From Myxococcales bacterium (GTDB lineage: Bacteria; Myxococcota_A; Bradymonadia; Bradymonadales; Bradymonadaceae), in contig SKNI01000112.1 of NCBI GenBank assembly GCA_007120615.1, forward strand, positions 1-5,174: a DNA stretch of 5,174 nucleotides. The letters run 5' to 3'. Below the pieces are notes generated by a model. It made no database searches. It was given only the letters and a program-made list of their open reading frames with translations, and was not told the origin of the DNA. The position numbers and the translations under genes were made by a program. Shown piece by piece: positions 1 through 5,174 of the stretch (position 1 is its first letter; each line of letters begins with the position of its first letter).

Positions 1-357
1 CTCGGTGGCCACACTTCCCAGAATGACCTCATCGAGGCTGGAGTGGCCGTGGTTGGCCAGGGCGATGAGGTCTGCGTCCACTTCCGCGGCGATTTCGGCG
101 ATTCGAATGCCCGGGCGGCCCTCTTCGAGTCGGGACTCCACCTTCCAGTTCTGCTCCCGAAGATGGGAGGCCATCTCATCAAGCAACTCTTTATAATGAG
201 GGAGATGAGTGGGCGAAATGGTGCTTGGATAGCCGACCCGCCGAACGAATAAAAGGGTGATCCGTCGGGCGCCGAAGCGGTAAAAGAAATCCAACCGATC
301 CACCAGCTTATCAAGGGGCGGAGAGAAGTCAGTGGCCAGCAGAATGTGGTCAAACAT
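1..357 (-). CDS. Universal stress protein (UspA family), N-terminal part, cut by window edge
   Basis: The reverse-strand frame from the ATG at 357 stays open to the window edge (119 codons). It begins MFDHILLATDFS, the typical first beta strand of the Usp fold, with Asp10 at the usual nucleotide-contact position. A strand ITLLFVRRV follows, then a charged helix, then a segment reading AEIAAEVDADLIAL. The phosphate-loop motif, normally G-x2-G-x9-G-[S/T], is present as Ala101-x2-Gly104-x9-Gly114-Ser115, so only its first glycine is changed. Single-domain Usp proteins are about 140-160 residues, so either a short tail or a second tandem Usp domain lies beyond position 1. Members are cytoplasmic, often bind ATP, and are induced by starvation or stress; the specific role here is unknown. 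I chose the start at 357 because a GAGG element lies 6 nt upstream. An in-frame ATG at 369 would add only MRST and would overlap that element. The gene is transcribed divergently from the lipoprotein gene. Confidence 0.9.
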   Translation of the reverse strand, partial: MFDHILLATDFSPPLDKLVDRLDFFYRFGARRITLLFVRRVGYPSTISPTHLPHYKELLDEMASHLREQNWKVESRLEEGRPGIRIAEIAAEVDADLIALANHGHSSLDEVILGSVATE

Positions 358-363
358 GGTGGA

Positions 364-367
364 CCTC
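364..367 (-). promoter_or_regulatory. Ribosome binding site of the usp gene (start-deciding)
   Basis: On the minus strand GAGG lies 6 nt before the ATG at 357. It favours that start over the in-frame ATG at 369, which overlaps the element and would leave no usable Shine-Dalgarno spacing. Confidence 0.55.
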
Positions 368-389
368 ATGGCGTGAGGACGATGGAAGA

Positions 390-400
390 GTAATGATTAC
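390..400. repeat. Perfect 11-bp palindrome, candidate operator
   Basis: GTAAT-G-ATTAC is an exact inverted repeat with 5-bp arms around one central base. It is AT-rich against its surroundings. It sits immediately downstream of the start point predicted for the usp promoter (about position 404), where a repressor site is often found. The symmetry is seen directly; the operator role is inferred. Confidence 0.35.
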
Positions 401-410
401 CCGTTCATTT

Positions 411-439
411 AGTATCGCAGCAAAGCCCGTTACAGGCAA
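411..439 (-). promoter_or_regulatory. Candidate sigma70-type promoter for the usp gene
   Basis: Read on the minus strand, TTGCCT (439-434; 4 of 6 matches to TTGACA) is followed after exactly 17 nt by GATACT (416-411; 4 of 6 matches to TATAAT). Transcription would start near 404 and give a leader of about 47 nt before the ATG at 357. The spacing is ideal but both boxes are only moderate matches. Confidence 0.35.
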
Positions 440-451
440 ACCACCCGCCTG
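433..451. repeat. Short inverted repeat CAGGC-N9-GCCTG
   Basis: Two exact complementary 5-bp arms (433-437 and 447-451) are separated by 9 nt and lie over and just upstream of the candidate -35 box of the usp promoter. No U-tract follows on either strand, so it is not an intrinsic terminator. It could be a regulator site or chance. Confidence 0.25.
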
Positions 452-578
452 ATGAATGAAGACCAATAATCGATCAGGTCAGGGGTTCGCTGAAGAGGAC
501 GCCACCGTATTCCCGCAGATTTGGTCATCTGGTTGAGGGACGTAACTTTTATCTGAGGCGGAAATCTTGCGACAGAAT

Positions 579-587
579 GGAGAAGAG
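579..587 (+). promoter_or_regulatory. Ribosome binding site of the TPR lipoprotein gene
   Basis: GGAGAAGAG lies just before the ATG at 590, with 7 nt between GGAG and the start codon. This is a good Shine-Dalgarno match and supports that start, which also places a complete lipoprotein signal peptide at the N terminus. Confidence 0.7.
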
Positions 588-589
588 CG

Positions 590-2272
590 ATGAGAAACCT
601 CATAAAGAGTCTTGTCACGATGGCCGTGATATCTTCACTTGCGTTGGTCGCGGCCTGCGAGAGGCCGGAAGTCGTCGACGACCCGGTGGTCACCGAGCAG
701 CCCACGGAAGGAGTCGATATCGCAGATGAGGTCGGGGATATTGGAGAAGTTCATTTCCAGACGTCCTGTGAGGAGTCTGCTCAGGAGAGCTTCGAGGTGG
801 GACTCGGGCTCCTCCACCATATGTGGTACGAGCGGGCGCGCGATGCCTTTGAGCAGGTGGTAGAGATCGATTCGGACTGCGCGATGGGATATTGGGGCAT
901 TGCCATGACCCACTATACGCCGCTGTGGTACCCGCCGACAGAAGAGGACGTGCAGGCGGGAACACAGGCTGTGGAGCGGGCTCAACAGTTGGATGCAACG
1001 GAGCGAGAAGAGGCATTTATCGATGCCATCGCCGCTTTTTTTGAAGACTACGACTCGGGCGAGCACGGAGAGCACGCCGAGGCGTTTCGAGACGGCTTTC
1101 AAGAGGCCCATGAGCGCGATCCCCAGGACCTGGAAGCGGTCTCGTTTTATGCGCTGGGAATTCTGGCGACGGCTCCCAGTGTCACGGAAGACTACGCGGA
1201 ACAACGCCAGGCGGGAGCATTGATGGAAGGGGTCCTGGAGCAGGAGCCGCGCCATCCGGCGGGACATCACTACTTAATTCACGCCTACGACTTTCCACCC
1301 CTGGCGGAGATGGCTGAGGAGGTGGCGCGAAGCTATTCCGATATCGCGCCGGCCGTTCCGCACGCCCTTCATATGCCCGCTCATATCTTTGTCCGTCTCG
1401 GCGAGTGGGACGACGTCATCGAGTGGGACACCCGAGCTGCGGAGGTGGCCGAGGAGCATCAGGTAAACGGGCAGACTTCGATGCATTTTTATCATTCTCT
1501 GGACTATGTGGTGCACGCCTATCTTCAAAAGGGAAACGACGCCCGGGCTGAAGAGACCGCCCAGTGGTTTGAGAGCGCCGAGAATCCCCAATTGATTCTG
1601 GGGGCGGTCTATCCGGCGGTCGCCATTCCCGCTCGCATCGCAGTCGAACAACGAGACTGGGAGGCGGCAGCCCAATTGGAGCCTCTGCATGCCGATGAGA
1701 TCGAGCTGGAAGAGTGGCCGGTGGCCGAACTCGTGAACCACACCGTTCGCGCGATGGGCGCGGTGTTCACTGACGATTTGGAGCAGGCCGAGGAGGCGTT
1801 TCAACGGATCGAGGAGATAAACCAGGTGATCGCCGAAGAAGACGACCCCCACTGGGCACCGCACGCCCAGGCCTACGTGGATCTGGTGGAAGCTCATATC
1901 GCGTATGCGAACGGGGATATCGACGAGGCAATCGAAAAGATGGAGGAGGTCACCGAATTTCAGGACTCCTTTGACAAGCACCCGACCATGCCGGGCCGAA
2001 TTCTTGAGGCCGGCGAGTATCTGGCAATGATGCAATACGAGCAGGAGCAATATACGCAGGCGCTTCAGACCTATGAGAATGCCCTCCAGATGACGCCCAA
2101 TCGCTACCACCTGTTCTACGGAGCTGCGATATCAGCTCGGGAGGCCGGTCAGCGAGAGGTGGCCGCGCGCTACTTCGCCGAATTGCTTCAACTCGTCGAT
2201 GCCGAGGAAGTGGACCGACCGGAGGTTCAGGAAGCACAGGAGTTTATGGAGGGGGTGCAGGTTCGTTTCTGA
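590..2272 (+). CDS. Tetratricopeptide-repeat lipoprotein of an uncharacterised family
   Basis: The 560-residue product starts with a basic n-region (MRNLIK), a hydrophobic stretch, and a lipobox Val20-Ala21-Ala22-Cys23. This indicates export, lipidation on Cys23 and signal peptidase II cleavage. After an acidic flexible stretch (about 24-55) comes a first TPR-like unit (about 68-101), ending in CAMGYWGIAMTHY. A histidine-rich centre (about 225-311) contains HHYLIHAYD, HALHMPAHIF and HFYHSLDYVVHAY. Further TPR units lie at about 427-460, 470-503 and 507-540, the last two joined by TPNRYHLFYGAA. This order matches a widespread bacterial TPR family that I recognise by pattern but for which I know no assigned activity. 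TPR solenoids usually bind proteins or peptides. The composition is strongly acidic, with only three lysines in the mature protein, and Cys60 and Cys97 are the only cysteines besides the lipidated one. No convincing promoter was found upstream and no terminator downstream. The lipoprotein and TPR calls are firm; the function is unknown. Confidence 0.92.
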   Translation: MRNLIKSLVTMAVISSLALVAACERPEVVDDPVVTEQPTEGVDIADEVGDIGEVHFQTSCEESAQESFEVGLGLLHHMWYERARDAFEQVVEIDSDCAMGYWGIAMTHYTPLWYPPTEEDVQAGTQAVERAQQLDATEREEAFIDAIAAFFEDYDSGEHGEHAEAFRDGFQEAHERDPQDLEAVSFYALGILATAPSVTEDYAEQRQAGALMEGVLEQEPRHPAGHHYLIHAYDFPPLAEMAEEVARSYSDIAPAVPHALHMPAHIFVRLGEWDDVIEWDTRAAEVAEEHQVNGQTSMHFYHSLDYVVHAYLQKGNDARAEETAQWFESAENPQLILGAVYPAVAIPARIAVEQRDWEAAAQLEPLHADEIELEEWPVAELVNHTVRAMGAVFTDDLEQAEEAFQRIEEINQVIAEEDDPHWAPHAQAYVDLVEAHIAYANGDIDEAIEKMEEVTEFQDSFDKHPTMPGRILEAGEYLAMMQYEQEQYTQALQTYENALQMTPNRYHLFYGAAISAREAGQREVAARYFAELLQLVDAEEVDRPEVQEAQEFMEGVQVRF

Positions 2273-2328
2273 GAGAAGGCGCGAAGAGGAGATGGGTGGG
2301 AATGAGTGGGCAAAATTAGTTGTCTACC

Positions 2329-2356
2329 TTGCCAATGGTGGCCCGTTTTGCTTAAT
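2329..2356 (+). promoter_or_regulatory. Tentative promoter for icmF
   Basis: TTGCCA (2329-2334; 5 of 6 matches to TTGACA) is followed after 16 nt by CTTAAT (2351-2356; 4 of 6 matches to TATAAT), which would give a leader of roughly 40 nt before the icmF ATG. The 131-bp gap after the lipoprotein gene suits independent transcription, but read-through is also possible because no terminator is seen. Confidence 0.3.
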
Positions 2357-2360
2357 TGGC
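2331..2360. repeat. Inverted repeat GCCAAT-N18-ATTGGC bracketing the tentative icmF promoter
   Basis: Exact 6-bp complementary arms lie at 2331-2336 and 2355-2360. One arm begins inside the proposed -35 box and the other overlaps the end of the proposed -10 box. A dimeric regulator bound to both half-sites would block the promoter. The short arms mean chance cannot be excluded. Confidence 0.28.
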
Positions 2361-2403
2361 CGCATGTGAAGTCTGGTTACCCCACCACCAAAAGAGCCCG
2401 CTC

Positions 2404-5174
2404 ATGAGCGCGACGACCGCACCATCTCCTTTCGATAAAGCTGACCGGGTCTACAAGCCGAAGTATCCGGTTCGATTCGTGACGGCGGCCAGTCTCTTTG
2501 ACGGCCACGACGCCGCGATCAACGTGATGCGCAGGATTCTTCAGTCCAGCGGGGCCGAGGTCATTCACCTTGGCCATAATCGCGCCGTGGCCGAGATCGT
2601 GGACGCCGCCATTGAAGAGGACGCCCAGGGGATTGCAATCTCCAGCTATCAGGGCGGTCATATCGAGTATTTCAAATATATGGTGGACCTGCTCAACGAG
2701 CGGGGTGCCGGCCATATTCAGGTGTTTGGAGGCGGCGGTGGCGTGATCGTTCTTCACGAGATCGAGGAGCTCGAAGCCTACGGAGTGGGCAAGATTTTTA
2801 GCCCCGAAGACGGTCGAGAGATGGGCCTTCAGGGAATGATAAACTTCATGCTGGAGCGCACCGATTACGACCCGGTGGAGCGTTATGGCAAGGCGTCAGC
2901 CGAGAGCGTTGTGGACGGCGACGCCGGGTCCATTGCTCGGGCGATCACGATGGCCGAACTCGGCCGATTTGCCGAGGTGGAACTCGAGCTTGCGAAGGAG
3001 AGAGCGCCGGTTCTTGGCATTACGGGTACGGGAGGGGCCGGAAAGAGCAGCCTCACCGATGAATTGATTCGAAGATTTTTATTGGATTTTGAGGACCGCA
3101 GGGTTGCCCTTTTATGCGTGGACCCGTCTAGAAAGAAGAGCGGCGGAGCCCTTCTGGGCGACCGGATTCGGATGAACGCCATCGATGATGAGCGCGTATT
3201 TATGCGGTCGCTGGCGACCCGGGATACCAAAGGGGAAGTGGCCGCGGCCCTCGACGAGGCGGTGGAGATTGTTCAGGCCGCCGGATTCGATCTGATCATC
3301 GTGGAGACCAGCGGAATCGGGCAGGGCGACGCCGATATCGTCGATCACACCGACCTGTCTCTTTATGTGATGACCAGTGAGTTCGGAGCCCATAGCCAAC
3401 TCGAAAAGATTGGAATGCTCGACTTCGCCGACTATATAGCGATCAATAAATTCGAGAAGTTCGGAAGTGAAGATGCTCTTCGGGCGGTGCGAAAACAGCT
3501 TCGACGAAATCATCAGATCAGCTACGACATCCCCGATGAGGAGTTGCCGGTCTTTGGGACCATCGCAAGCCAGTTCAACGACACCGGAGTGACCGCGCTC
3601 TATCACTCTCTGATGACCAAGGTCGATGGTGAGTCTCCAGACTCCAGGTGGGAGACCAGCGGTCCGGTTACCGAAAAAGCTCATACCATCATTCCCGGCC
3701 CCAGGGCTCGATATCTGGCCGAAATTGCGGAGAATTGCCGGTCCTATCGCCGGTGGGTCGAAGAGCAGGCCGATCTGGCCTCGCAGCTCTATCAATTGGA
3801 CGGCGCCATTGGGCTCCTCGACGGTGAACAAGAGGGCCTGGAGCAGAAAAAGGTTGAGATCGAAGAGACTCTCGATAAAGAGCCGAAGAAACTTTTGGAG
3901 GGATGGAGCGAGCTTCAGGAGGCCTATAGCGGTGATTCATTTGATGTGAGCATTCGGGGAAAGGTTCGGCAATTTGAGCTGACGACAACGTCGCTTTCGG
4001 GCTCCAAAATTTCACGGGTCTCGCTTCCCAAATTCAGAGACTGGGGCGATATCGTGCGCTGGCAGCTTTTGGAAAACGTCCCGGGCTGTTTTCCCTATAC
4101 GGCCGGGGTGTTTCGATTTAAGCGTCGCGACGAGGAGCCCAAGCGAATGTTCGCCGGCGAAGGAACGCCGGAGCGAACCAATAAGCGCTTTCATTATCTC
4201 TGCGAAGGAGAGCCGGCCAATCGCCTGAGCACAGCCTTTGACTCGGTGACGCTCTACGGTGAGGACCCGGCGCCCAGGCCTGATATCTACGGAAAGGTTG
4301 GAAATTCGGGTGTCAGCGTCTGCTCGCTCGAAGATATGAAGCGCTTGTATGACGGCTTTGATTTATGCGCCAAAAATACGAGCGTCTCCATGACCATTAA
4401 CGGTCCGGCGCCGATCATTTTGGCGATGTTTCTAAATACCGCCATCGACCAGCAGGTCGATAAATTCCACAAAGAAGAGGGCCGGGTTCCCAACCCCGAA
4501 GAGTTGCAGCAGATTCACGACCACGCACTTCAGGTGGTCAGAGGGACGGTGCAGGCCGATATTCTCAAAGAGGATCAGGCCCAGAATACATGCATCTTTT
4601 CTACGGAATTCGCCCTGAAGATGATGGGCGATATTCAGGAATATTTCGTGGAGAAGAAGGTTCGTAATTATTACTCGGTGTCCATCAGCGGCTATCATAT
4701 CGCCGAGGCCGGAGCGAATCCGATAAGTCAGCTGGCCTTTACCCTGGCCAATGGATTTACCTTCGTCGAATATTATCTGGCCCGGGGCATGGAGATCGAT
4801 GATTTTGCGCCCAACCTCTCGTTCTTCTTCTCCAACGGCATGGACCCGGAATATACGGTGCTCGGGCGGGTGGCCCGCCGGATCTGGTCGGTGGCGATGC
4901 GGGAGTTATACGGAGCAGGGCCGCGGTCCCAGAAGTTGAAATACCATATCCAGACCTCCGGTCGGTCTCTGCACGCGCAAGAGATTCAATTCAACGATAT
5001 TCGGACCACGCTGCAGGCCCTTCTGGCGCTCTCGGACAATTGCAATAGCCTCCACACCAACGCCTTTGACGAGGCCATCACCACGCCCACCGAGCAGAGC
5101 GTTCGGCGGGCGATGGCGATTCAGATGATCATCAACCGGGAGTTCGGCCTGGCCAAGAACGAGAATAATTACCA
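2404..5174 (+). CDS. icmF: Fused adenosylcobalamin-dependent isobutyryl-CoA mutase IcmF, 3' end beyond window
   Basis: IcmF interconverts isobutyryl-CoA and n-butyryl-CoA by a radical B12 mechanism in the cytoplasm. The frame is open from the ATG at 2404 to the window edge: 923 codons of a family near 1,090 residues, so roughly 150-170 C-terminal residues are missing. The cobalamin domain (about 20-150) has FDGHD with His35 as expected lower axial ligand, SSYQGGH at 80-86 and a Gly-rich turn at 109-113. The MeaB/MeaI-like GTPase chaperone (about 200-410) has the P-loop GTGGAGKSS at 208-216, DPSRKKSGGALLGDR at 240-254, ETSGIGQGD at 301-309 and a G4 motif NKFE at 348-351. A charged helical linker (about 415-545) leads into the mutase barrel, with FPYTAGVF, SISGYH (Tyr764, His765) and EAITTPTE. 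Phe583 (in RMFAGEG) and Gln727 (in QAQNTC) are the isobutyryl-type pocket residues; methylmalonyl-CoA mutases have Tyr and Arg there. The ribosome binding site is weak (AAAGAG at 2391-2396, 7 nt before the ATG). No B12 riboswitch is seen upstream. Confidence 0.97.
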   Translation, partial: MSATTAPSPFDKADRVYKPKYPVRFVTAASLFDGHDAAINVMRRILQSSGAEVIHLGHNRAVAEIVDAAIEEDAQGIAISSYQGGHIEYFKYMVDLLNERGAGHIQVFGGGGGVIVLHEIEELEAYGVGKIFSPEDGREMGLQGMINFMLERTDYDPVERYGKASAESVVDGDAGSIARAITMAELGRFAEVELELAKERAPVLGITGTGGAGKSSLTDELIRRFLLDFEDRRVALLCVDPSRKKSGGALLGDRIRMNAIDDERVFMRSLATRDTKGEVAAALDEAVEIVQAAGFDLIIVETSGIGQGDADIVDHTDLSLYVMTSEFGAHSQLEKIGMLDFADYIAINKFEKFGSEDALRAVRKQLRRNHQISYDIPDEELPVFGTIASQFNDTGVTALYHSLMTKVDGESPDSRWETSGPVTEKAHTIIPGPRARYLAEIAENCRSYRRWVEEQADLASQLYQLDGAIGLLDGEQEGLEQKKVEIEETLDKEPKKLLEGWSELQEAYSGDSFDVSIRGKVRQFELTTTSLSGSKISRVSLPKFRDWGDIVRWQLLENVPGCFPYTAGVFRFKRRDEEPKRMFAGEGTPERTNKRFHYLCEGEPANRLSTAFDSVTLYGEDPAPRPDIYGKVGNSGVSVCSLEDMKRLYDGFDLCAKNTSVSMTINGPAPIILAMFLNTAIDQQVDKFHKEEGRVPNPEELQQIHDHALQVVRGTVQADILKEDQAQNTCIFSTEFALKMMGDIQEYFVEKKVRNYYSVSISGYHIAEAGANPISQLAFTLANGFTFVEYYLARGMEIDDFAPNLSFFFSNGMDPEYTVLGRVARRIWSVAMRELYGAGPRSQKLKYHIQTSGRSLHAQEIQFNDIRTTLQALLALSDNCNSLHTNAFDEAITTPTEQSVRRAMAIQMIINREFGLAKNENNY

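Noticed and set aside
5..252. Two overlapping plus-strand open frames (5-196 and 43-252)
   Set aside because: Both are antisense to the Usp gene, whose reading frame has a clear family match from start codon to window edge.
533..560. Possible promoter for the lipoprotein gene (TTGAGG or TTGGTC with TAACTT or TTATCT)
   Set aside because: No pairing gives both acceptable spacing and better than about 3 of 6 matches in each box.
635..1270. Long open frame of 211 codons on the minus strand
   Set aside because: It lies wholly inside the lipoprotein gene, shows no recognisable domain, and reflects the codon bias of the sense gene, which rarely produces antisense stops.
1274..2110. Open frame of 278 codons on the minus strand
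   Set aside because: It is fully antisense to the lipoprotein gene and its His/Leu/Val/Gly-rich translation is typical of a shadow frame opposite an acidic, Gln/Glu-rich protein; no family resemblance or ribosome binding site was seen.
2260..2300. Possible intrinsic terminator after the lipoprotein gene
   Set aside because: No GC-rich stem followed by a T-run is present; the sequence after the stop is purine-rich and without a stable hairpin.
2273..2403. Possible B12 riboswitch before the B12-dependent enzyme gene
   Set aside because: The 131-bp gap is short for a cobalamin riboswitch, and I see neither a B12-box-like segment nor the expected set of stems.
2377..2757. Minus-strand open frame spanning the icmF start
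   Set aside because: It overlaps the cobalamin-binding domain of icmF in antisense and its translation matches nothing recognisable.
3076..3114. AT-rich patch with TTA leucine codons just after the P-loop of icmF
   Set aside because: TTA codons also occur in the other two genes and the reading frame and motifs continue undisturbed, so there is no sign of insertion or recombination.
3112..3831. Open frame of 239 codons on the minus strand
   Set aside because: It is antisense to the GTPase and linker region of icmF, where the sense frame carries unmistakable conserved motifs; no independent coding evidence.

Overview
The window is bacterial chromosomal DNA with an estimated GC content in the mid-to-high 50s percent (judged by eye). 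It holds three protein-coding genes: a universal stress protein on the minus strand, cut by the left edge; a complete plus-strand gene for a TPR-type outer-membrane or periplasmic lipoprotein; and a plus-strand gene for the fused B12-dependent isobutyryl-CoA mutase IcmF, cut by the right edge. The lipobox signal peptide points to a Gram-negative-type envelope. The mixed codon use, the very acidic and almost lysine-free exported protein, and the gene content would suit a marine or salt-adapted Deltaproteobacteria-like lineage (Myxococcota or Bradymonadota). That placement is a low-confidence inference.

Layout. Bases 1-357 (minus) encode the N-terminal 119 residues of the Usp protein. Bases 358-589 are a divergent intergenic region with a plausible sigma70-type promoter for usp, a perfect 11-bp palindrome just downstream of its predicted start point, and a short hairpin over its -35 box. 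I see no convincing promoter there for the rightward gene. Bases 590-2272 encode the 560-residue lipoprotein, preceded by a clear Shine-Dalgarno sequence. Bases 2273-2403 are a 131-bp gap with no obvious terminator, a tentative promoter, and an inverted repeat whose half-sites bracket that promoter. Bases 2404-5174 encode the first 923 residues of IcmF, in the order cobalamin-binding domain, MeaB/MeaI-like GTPase chaperone, helical linker, and most of the mutase barrel.

Function. IcmF interconverts isobutyryl-CoA and n-butyryl-CoA with adenosylcobalamin and carries its own GTPase chaperone. The two substrate-pocket positions that separate isobutyryl-CoA from methylmalonyl-CoA mutases can be read here as Phe583 and Gln727, the isobutyryl-type pair. 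The lipoprotein belongs to a widespread but, as far as I know, uncharacterised TPR family with a histidine-rich core. Nothing in the sequence links it biochemically to IcmF, and the two may simply be neighbours. I see no mobile element, CRISPR array, RNA gene or clearly new multi-gene system. The points most worth following up are the histidine-rich core, cysteine pair and lysine depletion of the lipoprotein, and the candidate operators.
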